Assembly (NCBI RefSeq): GCF_006716355.1
Contig: NZ_VFOW01000001.1
Coordinates: 1,550,001 to 1,614,000, forward strand
Length of the DNA stretch: 64,000 bases
Direction of reading: 5' to 3'
Source of the DNA: Stackebrandtia endophytica
Lineage (GTDB): Bacteria > Actinomycetota > Actinomycetes > Mycobacteriales > Micromonosporaceae
The notes under the pieces are model-generated. The model was not told where the DNA came from. It worked only from the letters and a program-made list of their open reading frames with translations, and ran no database searches. Below are positions 1-8,555 of the stretch, one piece after another; the first letter of the stretch is position 1; every line of letters starts with the position of its first letter. The position numbers were made by a program, and so were the translations under genes.

Positions 1-221
1 CGCGGAATCCGGGTCACGACGAACATGTGCCCGCCGTCCTCGGCACCGAAGATGTCGTAGACGCCGACGAACAACGACAGCGCCACCAGCGCCGACGTAC
101 CCAGCAGACCCAACAGCAGCGGCCAGGTGAACAGGCGTGCCTTGGGAACCCGGGATCGACGGGGCGCGGTCGGCGCCGAGGTGGTCGCCGTGGCGACCCC
201 GTCCTGGGAGGGGGCTGTCAT
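1..221 (-). CDS. FecCD-type iron-siderophore ABC transporter permease, N-terminal fragment
   Basis: Only the first 73 codons lie in the window; the rest runs off the left edge. The visible part has a basic Ala/Thr/Arg-rich cytoplasmic tail, one hydrophobic helix (TWPLLLGLLGTSALVALSL, residues 32-50) and a loop ending in FVVTRIPR. An RxPR stretch after the first helix is usual at the start of FecCD/BtuC permeases, which form the membrane channel for siderophore or haem uptake. The gene follows the siderophore-binding lipoprotein gene by 112 bp on the same strand, so both probably belong to one iron-regulated operon. The exact substrate cannot be told. Confidence 0.75.
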   Translation of the reverse strand, partial: MTAPSQDGVATATTSAPTAPRRSRVPKARLFTWPLLLGLLGTSALVALSLFVGVYDIFGAEDGGHMFVVTRIP

Positions 222-250
222 GGGAACTCTCGTTGGATCGACGGAAGTCG

Positions 251-285
251 GTCGCCGGACCACCGCGTCACGGTGGTCCGGCGAC
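251..285 (-). terminator. Strong intercistronic hairpin between binding protein and permease genes
   Basis: GTCGCCGGACCACCG at 251-265 pairs perfectly with CGGTGGTCCGGCGAC at 271-285 around a 5-nt loop. There is no U-run. It lies inside the presumed iron-uptake operon, so it may be an attenuator or an mRNA-stabilising stem that keeps the binding protein more abundant than the permease, as is common in ABC importer operons. The stem is seen; the role is inferred. Confidence 0.6.
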
Positions 286-333
286 TCGACGCTGATCGGC
301 GTGGACACCCTCGCCCACGTCAGTGGCGCCGGG

Positions 334-1317
334 TCACTGACCTTCCATGGCGTCGGCGATGGTGTTGAAGAAGGTCGTGTAGGTCTGAATGCCCTCGTTG
401 AGGTAGGTGTACTGGGGCATGTAGACGATGTTGCCCGCCTTGACGGCGGAGACGTTCTGCAGCGCCTCGGAGTCGGCGATGAGCTCATCGGCCGGGGTGT
501 AGGCCTCACCGCTGTTGGCGCTGACGGCCGCGTCGCGGTCCATGACCAGAATCCAGTCGGGGTTGGAGTCGGCGATGGCCTCCACGGAGATGTCGTCACC
601 GGTGTCGACCCCCGAGGAGTCCTCCGGCGCCTCGATGGACGGCGTCAGTCCGAGGATGTCGAACACCGGGCCGAGGGTGCGTCCCACACTCGGAGCGGAG
701 TAGTTGATGTCACTGCCGGAGGTGATGACCGACATGACGGTCTGTTCAGAGTCGTAGGCCGCCTTCACGCGCTCCACGGCAGCGTCGAAGGCGTCGATGA
801 GATCCTGGGCGTCCTCTTCGTGGTCGAAGATCTGGCCGAGAACCTCGGTCTGGCGCTTCAGTTCGGCGGCGAAGTCCTCGCCGTCACGCGGGTCCAGATC
901 GACGACGGCGGCGTCGGGGACGAGACCGGTGATGTCGTCGTAGTAGTCGGCGAACCGCTGACCGTTGATGACCAGGTCGGGCTGCACCGCCACGAGGGCC
1001 TCCAGGTCCGGCTCGCGGTGGTTGCCCAGGTCGACGATCGAGTCGTCGTTCTTGTAGGACCGCTCGGGGTCCATCAGGGACACGGCGGCGGCACTGAGTT
1101 CGATGCCCCACTCGTCGAGGGTCTGGAAGATCCGGTTGTCGGTGGCCACGACGCTGGTCGCCGACACCGGGACGGTCACGGTGCCGTGGTTGTCGGTGAT
1201 CTCGATGGTGTCGGTCTTCTCGTCGGCGGCGGCGTCCTGGCCGCCACAGGCGCTCAGTCCGAGCGCGAGAACCGCGGCTCCGGCGACGACCGCGGCGCGG
1301 CGGTGCTTGCTGATCAT
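334..1317 (-). CDS. Iron-siderophore ABC transporter substrate-binding lipoprotein
   Basis: A 327-aa protein with a lipoprotein signal: basic start MISKHRR, a hydrophobic stretch, then lipobox LSAC with the acylated Cys at about residue 24. The mature part has the bilobed FepB/FhuD-like layout: an early ITDNHGTVTVP strand, ALVAVQPDLVINGQRF in the first lobe, a long linking helix near 160-200, and NPDWILVMDRD in the second lobe. It should capture a ferric siderophore outside the membrane and pass it to the FecCD permease encoded next. An iron box 126 bp upstream implies repression by a DtxR/IdeR/DmdR-type regulator when iron is plentiful. The siderophore class is not decidable. Confidence 0.88.
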   Translation of the reverse strand: MISKHRRAAVVAGAAVLALGLSACGGQDAAADEKTDTIEITDNHGTVTVPVSATSVVATDNRIFQTLDEWGIELSAAAVSLMDPERSYKNDDSIVDLGNHREPDLEALVAVQPDLVINGQRFADYYDDITGLVPDAAVVDLDPRDGEDFAAELKRQTEVLGQIFDHEEDAQDLIDAFDAAVERVKAAYDSEQTVMSVITSGSDINYSAPSVGRTLGPVFDILGLTPSIEAPEDSSGVDTGDDISVEAIADSNPDWILVMDRDAAVSANSGEAYTPADELIADSEALQNVSAVKAGNIVYMPQYTYLNEGIQTYTTFFNTIADAMEGQ

Positions 1318-1442
1318 GCGAAAGGCTCTCTTTCAGGGTCGGTTCGGGGCATCGCGGGCGGGATACTCCCGTGGTGGTCCAGAAGGGGTGTGGCGCCTCG
1401 ACTCCCCTGATCTGAGCGCGCGCCGGGGACCTCGAGCCTCAC

Positions 1443-1461
1443 TTAGGTTAGGCTAACCTGC
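1443..1461 (-). promoter_or_regulatory. Iron box (DmdR/IdeR/DtxR-type operator)
   Basis: TTAGGTTAGGCTAACCTGC matches the 19-bp actinobacterial iron-box consensus TTAGGTTAGGCTAACCTAA at 17 of 19 positions; only the last two differ. It is the only such site noticed in the window and lies upstream of the siderophore-binding lipoprotein gene, so iron-dependent repression of that operon is expected. Confidence 0.9.
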
Positions 1462-1597
1462 GAGCTTTCGGGGGTCACGCGGGGGTCGTCAACCTGCCGA
1501 TCCATCGAAAGCATCACCGTGCGTGAGCTCGACGAACACGGTGTCGACCGACCCCGACGACTCACGATCCGGCATCGAACGCGAACTCGACGACCGA

Positions 1598-3829
1598 TCA
1601 GCCCGGCCGCCACATGACAACGGAACTCTCAAGAGCACAGGCGACAAGAAGTCCCTCGGGCCCGAACGCGAGGTCTCGCACCTCGTCGCCCTCGTTCATC
1701 AACGTGTCCAACTGTTCCCCGGTGCGGGGATTCCACAGAGCGACCGCCTCGTCCTCGTTGATGCCCGCGACGCTGCTGCCGGCCATCAGGATCGTTCCGT
1801 CCGGGCTGAACGCGATACTCTCGGTGAGCCCATTGGCGTCGAGGGTCGACACCTTGCCCCAACCGTCCACATTCCACACATCGACGACCCCGCCGCCGAT
1901 CGCATAACCACCGGCGGCCAACAGTGAGCCGTCCGGACTGAATCGGACCGGGCCGACGATCGGCGAAGAGTAATCGAGCGTGACCACCGGCAGTTCGGTC
2001 GCCACATCCCACACCCGCACCTGCTGGACGAAGTCGTAGCTGTCGGCCTGCTGTTCATGTTGACCGTTCACCGGCTCACCGACCCAGCCGACCGCAAGCA
2101 GGTTCGCGTCGGGGCTGAACGCCAAACCGTGAACGGATTTTCCGATCTCCAGCGTGCGCAGCACCTCCTGGGCCGAGATGTCCCACACGATGACCCGCCC
2201 GTCACGCTCATAGGCCAGCCATGATCCGTCGGGGCTGATCGCCGCCGACTCCATATCGGAGTCAAACTGACACAAAATCTCTCCATTTTCGACATCCCAG
2301 ACGTACGCCGAATCGGGTCCCCACCCGACAAGCCGTCGACCGTCGGCGTCGAAGGCCAGGCGTTCACCACGCTCAGGTTGCGCCAACACCCCCGCCAACG
2401 TGCCGTCCGGGTTCCACAGCTCTACGTTGTCTCGCATCGAGACTGCCAACCGCCCATCCGGGTGGAAGGCGATCCCACCGACGTCGATGAGCCCGGAGAT
2501 GAACGGCTCCGACTTCCAAGTGAGCGGTTCCGACGACGACGCGTCCCCCGGCTCAGCGGGCGCCTCGGCTTCGTTCAGCATCACACCCGTTGCCACCGCG
2601 GCGATCCCGGCTGCGGCGACTCCACCGAGTAGGACGGCGCGACGACTCAGCCGGATCCGAGAGGTCGAGGTCGGGGGCACCACGGTGAGGCGGCCGGCAC
2701 CCCGCACGGCGACCGGATCATCCTGCGGCGAGTCGGCCTCGACGACCGGTGGGCCGACCACCGGCACCGCTGCGGGCTCGCTGAACAGCGCTCCGTGGGC
2801 GACCACCTGCTCCAGCTGATCGATCACCGTCGGCGCCACACCCAGTTCCCGGTGCAACATCGTTGCCACCAAGGGCATCCGGCTGGCGCCACCGACCAGG
2901 AACACGCCCATCACATCGGCCGGGCCGAGCTTCGCCTCCCGAATCACCGCCTGCACCACCCGAACCGACCGAGCCACGAACGGGGCCGCCACCTCCTCCA
3001 ATTCGGAGCGTGTCAAGTGGACGTCCCGGTCGAGCACCGGAATGTACAGGTCGGCGGAGGCATGCCGGGTGAGCCGCTCCTTGGCCAACCGAATGTCCTC
3101 GACGAAACCGTGGCGGCCCCGGCGGTGTCCGGTGGTCCTGGGATCGGTCAACCAGTCCCAATCGGCTGCGGAACCGACCCGACTACGCAACTCGGCACCG
3201 ACGGCCGCATCGATGTCGATGCCTCCCAGCCGATCCAGGCCGTCCAAAGAGGTCACCGTGAAATCAGCACCCTCCCTGGTGACGACGCTGGCGTCGAAGG
3301 TGCCGCCACCGAAGTCGTACACCACGATCGACGCGCCCGAAGGCACCTCGTAACCCAGCCGTCGAACGAAATAGTTGGCGGCGGCAACCGGTTCGGGCAC
3401 CAATCGGACCTCGCCGAGCCCGGCCCGCTCACACGCATCCGACAGCACCGACCGGCGCGTCGGCCCCCACACCGCGGGGTGAGTCACGACCACCTCTGAC
3501 GGCAACTCCCCCAAGACCTGCACACATTCGGTGCACACCCGCTCGAGAACGACCGCGAACAGATCGGGCACCGCCATCTCCCGCTCACCGAGTAGAACGG
3601 TCCCATCGTCGATGCACCGCTTCGGGTGCGGTTCGAGACGAGCCGGAGCGGTACGTGAAGAGAACCAGGCGTCTCGACCGACCAGGACATCACCGTTGTC
3701 GGCTACAAACACCGCGGACGGCAGCAGCGGCGAGGAGTCGAACAACAACGGTTCGGTCCGGCCATCAGCGCGACGCACCATCGCCACGGTGTGAGAGGTA
3801 CCGAAATCGATTCCGAGTCCCGCGGGCAT
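1598..3829 (-). CDS. Hsp70/DnaK-like ATPase fused to a membrane segment and a WD40 propeller
   Basis: A 743-aa protein with three parts. Residues 1-350 resemble the Hsp70 actin-like ATPase: GIDFGTSHT (6-14) for phosphate 1, YDFGGGTFDASV (171-182) for phosphate 2, and FLVGGASRMP (310-319) for adenosine. There is no Hsp70 substrate-binding domain. Residues 391-418 are basic then hydrophobic (RAVLLGGVAAAGIAAVATGV), probably one membrane pass. Residues 440-743 carry about seven WD40-like repeats with FSPDG...VWD signatures, enough for one propeller, which would face outside if the ATPase is cytoplasmic. The parts suggest a membrane sensor or scaffold driven by ATP. No partner is evident among the neighbours. 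Confidence 0.8.
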   Translation of the reverse strand: MPAGLGIDFGTSHTVAMVRRADGRTEPLLFDSSPLLPSAVFVADNGDVLVGRDAWFSSRTAPARLEPHPKRCIDDGTVLLGEREMAVPDLFAVVLERVCTECVQVLGELPSEVVVTHPAVWGPTRRSVLSDACERAGLGEVRLVPEPVAAANYFVRRLGYEVPSGASIVVYDFGGGTFDASVVTREGADFTVTSLDGLDRLGGIDIDAAVGAELRSRVGSAADWDWLTDPRTTGHRRGRHGFVEDIRLAKERLTRHASADLYIPVLDRDVHLTRSELEEVAAPFVARSVRVVQAVIREAKLGPADVMGVFLVGGASRMPLVATMLHRELGVAPTVIDQLEQVVAHGALFSEPAAVPVVGPPVVEADSPQDDPVAVRGAGRLTVVPPTSTSRIRLSRRAVLLGGVAAAGIAAVATGVMLNEAEAPAEPGDASSSEPLTWKSEPFISGLIDVGGIAFHPDGRLAVSMRDNVELWNPDGTLAGVLAQPERGERLAFDADGRRLVGWGPDSAYVWDVENGEILCQFDSDMESAAISPDGSWLAYERDGRVIVWDISAQEVLRTLEIGKSVHGLAFSPDANLLAVGWVGEPVNGQHEQQADSYDFVQQVRVWDVATELPVVTLDYSSPIVGPVRFSPDGSLLAAGGYAIGGGVVDVWNVDGWGKVSTLDANGLTESIAFSPDGTILMAGSSVAGINEDEAVALWNPRTGEQLDTLMNEGDEVRDLAFGPEGLLVACALESSVVMWRPG

Positions 3830-3965
3830 TGAGACAGCCTAAAGCACCAGGCCCGTCCGTCACGAAATCCGTCTCTCGCAACACATCCCGCACCTGTACG
3901 GCATCGGCGTTTCATCGCCGCGACGACGGGTAATCCCGTGATGTCGCACGAAAGGGGGGAGGACC

Positions 3966-4373
3966 GTGAAACACGACGAATTCATCGGTCAAGTGCAGGC
4001 CCGGGCGCAGCTGCCCAGTCGGGGAGCCGCCGAGGCGGCGACCAGGGCCACGCTGGAGACACTGGGTGAACGGGTACCGGAAAACGTCGCCGACCACCTG
4101 GCATCGCAACTGCCCGGCGAGATCGGCGAGCATCTGCGACGCACCGAGGTCATGGGCGGCCTGGGCACCGGGGAACGGTTCGATCTACACGAGTTCGTTC
4201 GCCGGGTCGCCGACCGCGGCCGCGTCGACGAACCCGTGGCGGTGTACCAGGCGAGAGTCGTTCTGGAGGTGACCGACGAGGCCACCGAGGGAATCATGGA
4301 CAAGGTCCGACTACAGCTTCCCGACGACCTGCGTCATCTCGTGGACGCGGGCAGTCGAGGTGATATGACGTGA
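3966..4373 (+). CDS. DUF2267 family protein
   Basis: A 135-aa soluble protein matching the DUF2267 pattern: an N-terminal MKHDEFIGQVQAR helix, a RATLETLGERVPENVADHLASQLP segment, and a second repeat-like half with FVRRVADRGRVDEP and ending LPDDLRHL. Members are small, helical and widespread in actinobacteria; their biochemical role is not established. The ATG is preceded by AAGGGGGGAGG, a strong ribosome-binding site, at suitable spacing. It is transcribed divergently from the Hsp70-WD40 gene, with 136 bp between the starts, so the two could share a control region. Confidence 0.8.
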   Translation: MKHDEFIGQVQARAQLPSRGAAEAATRATLETLGERVPENVADHLASQLPGEIGEHLRRTEVMGGLGTGERFDLHEFVRRVADRGRVDEPVAVYQARVVLEVTDEATEGIMDKVRLQLPDDLRHLVDAGSRGDMT

Positions 4374-4405
4374 AGCGGCCTTGAGGCACCGCGGCCGGAC
4401 ACGGC

Positions 4406-4780
4406 TCAGCCGGTTCGCTCCGACTGGCCGCGTTCGACACAGAACTCGTTGCCCTCCGGGTCGAGCAGGGTCACCCAGCCACGGCCGTCGGGCACCCGGT
4501 GATCCTCGTACAGCCGAGCACCCAACCCGATGGCCCGCTCGACCTCCTCGTCACGGGTGCGTTCAGTGGGCATCCAGTCGAAGTGAACCCGGTTCTTCAC
4601 AGCCTTGGGTTCGGGTACCTGGATGAACAGCACACCCGGCACCGGATCGGGTGCCTCCAGCAACACCTCGGAATCACCCGGTTCATCCACGTCGGAGATG
4701 GGCCATCCGGTGACCTCGCTCCAGAACCGCGCCAGCTCATAGGCATTGGCGCAATCGATGGTGATGTGACGTAGACGCAT
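4406..4780 (-). CDS. VOC (glyoxalase-like) family protein
   Basis: A 124-aa single-module protein of the vicinal oxygen chelate superfamily. It opens MRLRHITIDCANAYELARFW, the usual first beta strand and helix of a glyoxalase/bleomycin-resistance-like domain, and ends WVTLLDPEGNEFCVE, the usual last strands with the terminal Glu ligand. Actinobacteria carry many such proteins of unknown substrate, and nothing nearby fixes one here. Length and ends look complete. Confidence 0.85.
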   Translation of the reverse strand: MRLRHITIDCANAYELARFWSEVTGWPISDVDEPGDSEVLLEAPDPVPGVLFIQVPEPKAVKNRVHFDWMPTERTRDEEVERAIGLGARLYEDHRVPDGRGWVTLLDPEGNEFCVERGQSERTG

Positions 4781-4910
4781 GGGACGAACCTACTGGGGTA
4801 CCGGACACCGCTCAACGTCATTTCGAGCCGCGATTTCGAGCCGCCACCGGCCGGTCGCGTCGGCGGCACCGGCGAGGCAAGATGGAGTCCAGCCATCAGA
4901 GAGGACCACC

Positions 4911-5321
4911 ATGGTCGAGGTAATCGTCGACGTCTCCGGTGAACCGGCGGTGAAGTCGGAACTGCTCGCCTGGATACAGCGCATCCCGCTGGTCGCCGAG
5001 CTGGACCCGCGCCACATCGATGGGGAGATAACCGCCACCCTCGCCAGTCCGGCACAACTGGGGACACTGGCGATGGCCGTGGCGACGTTCCTTCGCACCA
5101 AACCCGGCGAGCAACGACCGACCGTCACGGTGAGCGCACCCAATGGAGAGTTGCTGGATTTGACGGCGAGCCCCGATCCGCACGCCATCCGGCGGGTCTA
5201 CATTGCGATGGACAAACCGGCCCCACCCCCGCCGCTTCCGGCGACGCCGGCAATCGACTCCATCGTGGATGCCGAAATCATCGAGGACGACCCGGGACCG
5301 GCACCCTCCTCATCGGTCTGA
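4911..5321 (+). CDS. Small protein resembling effector-associated constant component EACC1
   Basis: A 136-aa protein; the ATG at 4911 is chosen because GAGAGGA lies just upstream and the protein begins VEVIVDVSGEP. Residues 1-100 run: an opening strand, a helix with LLAWIQRIPLV, a hydrophobic helix (QLGTLAMAVATFLRTK) and a strand pair TVTVSAPNGELLDLTA. That order resembles EACC1, a small domain found beside NTP-dependent conflict (defence) effectors in actinobacteria. The rest is a Pro-rich acidic tail. No adjacent caspase, trypsin or STAND effector is seen, so the match rests on pattern alone. The Hsp70-WD40 gene lies about 1 kb away. Confidence 0.45.
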   Translation: MVEVIVDVSGEPAVKSELLAWIQRIPLVAELDPRHIDGEITATLASPAQLGTLAMAVATFLRTKPGEQRPTVTVSAPNGELLDLTASPDPHAIRRVYIAMDKPAPPPPLPATPAIDSIVDAEIIEDDPGPAPSSSV

Positions 5322-5934
5322 ACGACAGTGCGGTAATCACACCGTCCCGACCGGGCGACTCCATCCGAGGTCGGTCTGACGGGGCGAATCGGCTCGGTTC
5401 GCGCGACCGGCCACGCTGTCGCATCTCACAGCGCGACTCGGGACCGGTCATGTACCGGAGCCCGTGAGACTCCACGCCGAATCGCCCCCCGCGCAACCGG
5501 GTCGAGTCATACCACTGACGCGGCGGCACCGGGTGAGCCCGTCCATACTCGACAAGTCAACGGTGGACGACGGAACCACCGGCCAGGTCACCGGGACGGA
5601 ATGCCCGCTCCGGGCCGCTGGAACCGGCAATCAGTGAAATATCCAACCCGCCATGCCGCACACCTACCCATCGGTAGTGATCGATCCACCACCGTGGAAA
5701 CCACTCACCGTTCCTGACGTGCCACTGTGCCGCCGAAACGACGCCGAACCCCGATCCCCCTCTCCCACGCCTCCACCACCCGAACCGCGCGGCTTTTCAA
5801 CGACGATCAGGTGAAAGGTCACCGCAAATCGCGAAACATCTTCAGTCTTGGGGCAGAATGCAATGACCGCTAACCGGATCCACCGACCCGGTCAGCACCC
5901 CGAAACCTGTCGCCCGCGGTATCCGGAGGCACCC
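5322..5934 (+). other. Gene-free interval upstream of the PucR regulator
   Basis: About 610 bp without a convincing gene. The open frames here are arginine- and proline-rich and look like non-coding GC-rich sequence. A TTG or ATG near 5848-5863 would extend the PucR protein by 24-29 residues but lacks a good ribosome-binding site. No repeat, tRNA or clear promoter was recognised. Confidence 0.5.
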
Positions 5935-7173
5935 ATGCCTGGTGAGGCAAACCGAGCCGGCCGCCCATTCATGCTGGGCGGGCGACCGCTGCACACCGTC
6001 ATCCGTGAACAGGTCACGCCGCTGGCGAAGACCCTCACACAGCTCATCGCCACCGAGGTCGACACCTATCGCCGCATGGACGAGAGCGACCTCAACCGGG
6101 ACATCGTCGCCCTCGTCGAACACAACCTGTTCATGCTGGCCAACACCTTCGAACGCGGTAAAGCACCCGAGGCGGACGAGCTGGCGGTACTGCGCGCCGC
6201 CGCCGGGCGCGGCGCACACGAGAACCATCCGCTGGAGGACATCCTGGCCGCCTACCACCTGGGCGCCCGTCACGCGACCGCCCAGATCTTCGCCGACGCC
6301 GATCCGGAGGACTACGGCGACATCGTGGCCGCACACAAACTGTTGCTCGACTCCAACCAGGTGATCTCGGCGGTGGTGTGCGCTGGATACAGCACCGCGA
6401 GGGAATCAATGCGCAGCCAGGAACAGGACGCCCGCCACACCGTGGTCTCCGCGCTGTTGGACGGCGCGCGTCCCATGCAGGCCGGAGCCTTCGCCGGAGT
6501 CCGACTGGCGTCGCGATACCTGGTCCTGACCGTCACGATCGACCCGAATCCCGAGGAACTCACCGACGACCCGGCGGGTGTCCGCGCCGGACGCAGCAAA
6601 CTCGATCGCATTCGACAGGTCCTCGACGGGCGCACCCCGGAACCGGTGCTGACGGTGCTGGATCCCGCCGGAGGCCTCCTGCTGGTGCCCACATCGGAGT
6701 CCCCCGCGGAATGGGACGACGCGGCGAAGTTGATCAACCTGATGACCGACGTCGCCGGTGCCCCCATCTGGGCCGCCGGCGAACTCACCGAGATCGCCGA
6801 GGTCGCGCAAGCCGCCCGACTGACCCAGGAGGTGTTGGAGGTGGTCCGCGCCTTCGGACGCCTCCCCGGACTGTACCGACTGTCCGATGTGCTGCTGGAG
6901 TACCAGTTGACACGTCCGTCCAAAGCGGTCACCCAGTTGGCGAGCCTCCTCGACCCGCTCGAAGACAACCCGGACCTGCTGCACACCCTTCAGGTCTACC
7001 TGGCCAACAGCCTCGACCGCCGCCGCACCGCCGCGCTGCTACACGTTCACCCCAATACCGTGGACTACCGGCTTCGCCGAGCGGTACAGCTGACCGGCCT
7101 GGACCCGCTGGACCCCAGTCATCTGCAACGCATCGGGGCGGCCATCACCGCGCGACGCACCAAACCACGGTAG
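5935..7173 (+). CDS. PucR/CdaR-type transcriptional regulator
   Basis: A 412-aa protein. The ATG at 5935 is chosen because GGAGG sits 5 nt upstream; in-frame starts at 5848 (TTG) and 5863 exist. The N-terminal half is an all-helical sensory region (LIATEVDTYRRMDESDLNRD, then AAYHLGARHATAQIF). The centre is a GGDEF-like CdaR region, and the C-terminus has the PucR helix-turn-helix: LANSLDRRRTAALLHVHPNT then VDYRLRRAVQLTGLDP. Such regulators usually act on nearby catabolic genes; the SDR and phosphotransferase genes 370 bp downstream are candidate targets. The ligand is unknown. Confidence 0.88.
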   Translation: MPGEANRAGRPFMLGGRPLHTVIREQVTPLAKTLTQLIATEVDTYRRMDESDLNRDIVALVEHNLFMLANTFERGKAPEADELAVLRAAAGRGAHENHPLEDILAAYHLGARHATAQIFADADPEDYGDIVAAHKLLLDSNQVISAVVCAGYSTARESMRSQEQDARHTVVSALLDGARPMQAGAFAGVRLASRYLVLTVTIDPNPEELTDDPAGVRAGRSKLDRIRQVLDGRTPEPVLTVLDPAGGLLLVPTSESPAEWDDAAKLINLMTDVAGAPIWAAGELTEIAEVAQAARLTQEVLEVVRAFGRLPGLYRLSDVLLEYQLTRPSKAVTQLASLLDPLEDNPDLLHTLQVYLANSLDRRRTAALLHVHPNTVDYRLRRAVQLTGLDPLDPSHLQRIGAAITARRTKPR

Positions 7174-7508
7174 CGAACTCACGACACCAGGTAGGGCACC
7201 CGCCCTCGACCACTGCCGGGCCGGGCGGCCCACCATCCACACAGGTGCTCGCCATCACGTTGAACGCCGTCGGCCTCGCCGCCCTCGATCCGACCGTGCC
7301 TCGAAGCGACGATCCAACCGATCCACTCTCGATCGGCGGCAGGACTTCACCGAGGATCCGCCCCCTCCGCTGAACATCGACTCCGCGCGGCATCGCCGTC
7401 GAAACCGGTGGCCGACCTCAACGGCCAGCCCGCCCGACAAAGGGGCGTCCACCCGACCGGCGAGAGGCGCCACGACCGAAACGGGTACCGACAGACACAT
7501 TGCTACAC
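7174..7508 (+). other. Intergenic region before the SDR gene
   Basis: About 335 bp with no convincing gene. Its right end borders operator-like palindromes. No terminator stem for the PucR gene was recognised. Confidence 0.45.
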
Positions 7509-7537
7509 TTGATGCATCAATACGCCTAGTGCACCAA
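7509..7537 (+). promoter_or_regulatory. Operator-like palindromes upstream of the SDR gene
   Basis: TTGATGCATCAA (7509-7520) is a perfect 12-bp palindrome. After 6 bp comes TAGTGCACCAA (7527-7537), which read in reverse is a diverged copy (TTGGTGCACTA). The outer arms TTGATGCA and TGCACCAA also form an 8-bp inverted repeat with one mismatch. The cluster ends 8 bp before the ATG, so a bound repressor would block initiation. The binding regulator, perhaps GntR- or TetR-type, is not identified. Confidence 0.5.
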
Positions 7538-7545
7538 GGGGCATC

Positions 7546-8547
7546 ATGGTCAACCTTCACCAACGCGTCATCCTCATCACCGGCGCCGGACGCGGCATCG
7601 GACGCGCACTCGCCCACTACCTGGCGAAACACGGCGCACACGTCATAGTCAACGACATCGGAACCGCTATCGACGGCACCGGCATCGACACCTCCGTCGC
7701 CCACACCGTCGCCACCGAGATCACCGCCAACGGCCACACCGCCATCGCCGACACCCACGACATCACCGACTTCGCCCAGGCGGCCAACCTCATCGACCAC
7801 GCCGTCGACGCCTTCGGTGACCTCGACGTCGTCGTCAACAACGCCGCCACCGAACGCAACCTCGGACTACTCGACCTCACCGAATCCGACTTCCGCAGCG
7901 TCATCGACGTCAGTCTCACCGGCACCTTCGCCGTCAGCCACCATGCAGCCGTCCACTGGCGCGACCGCCACACCGGCCCCGACTCACCACGACGCAACCT
8001 CATCCACACCGCATCCGGCTCCGGCCTACTCAACCCACTGCCCACCCAGACCAACTACGCCGCCGCCAAAGCCGGCGTCGCCGCCATGACGACCGTTCAC
8101 GCACTCGAACTGGCGCGCTACAACATCGCCGTCAACTGCCTGTCACCGTCCATGGTGCGCACCCGACTCACCGAAGCCACCCCGGGAATGCCCGCGCCAG
8201 TCGACAACGGCTTCGACCCCAACCACCCCCGCGTCTGCGCCCCCATCGTGGCCTACCTCGCCGACGCCGACTGCACCCTCAACGGTCAAGTACTGTCCGT
8301 ACGGGGCGGCACCGTCGCCGTCAACCGAGGATGGAGCCTCGGCGACCACGTCCACAAGGACGACTACTGGACACCAGACGAACTGGCCGATCAACTGCCC
8401 CACCTCACTCACGACGACCCACACGACACACTCGCCGCGACCCTGGACGCCGCGCTGGGAACCGGCTTCGCCGCCGGTGGACGAGACGCCTTCCAGGGCT
8501 TCATCAACTCCGCACTCGACAACGCGGCGGCAGCCCACACCACATAG
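7546..8547 (+). CDS. Short-chain dehydrogenase/reductase (SDR)
   Basis: A 333-aa classical SDR, longer than the usual 250 aa because of an added C-terminal part. It shows the nucleotide-binding TGAGRGIG (about 13-20), the D in NDIGTAIDG after the second strand, NNAAT near 103, the catalytic Ser in HTASGSG and the YAAAK active site (Y and K four apart). A tail with LSPSMVRTRLT follows. It should oxidise or reduce a hydroxyl/keto group with NAD(P). The next gene, a phosphotransferase-fold protein, starts 8 bp after its stop, so they are co-transcribed. The substrate is unknown; long SDRs of this kind often act on acyl-CoA or steroid intermediates. Confidence 0.88.
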   Translation: MVNLHQRVILITGAGRGIGRALAHYLAKHGAHVIVNDIGTAIDGTGIDTSVAHTVATEITANGHTAIADTHDITDFAQAANLIDHAVDAFGDLDVVVNNAATERNLGLLDLTESDFRSVIDVSLTGTFAVSHHAAVHWRDRHTGPDSPRRNLIHTASGSGLLNPLPTQTNYAAAKAGVAAMTTVHALELARYNIAVNCLSPSMVRTRLTEATPGMPAPVDNGFDPNHPRVCAPIVAYLADADCTLNGQVLSVRGGTVAVNRGWSLGDHVHKDDYWTPDELADQLPHLTHDDPHDTLAATLDAALGTGFAAGGRDAFQGFINSALDNAAAAHTT

Positions 8548-8555
8548 GAGGCAGA

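Noticed and set aside
127-1410. A 427-codon plus-strand open frame opposite the siderophore-binding lipoprotein gene
   Set aside because: It is Gly/Val/Asp-rich reverse-strand coding sequence with no motif; the minus-strand lipoprotein has a clear lipobox and fold.
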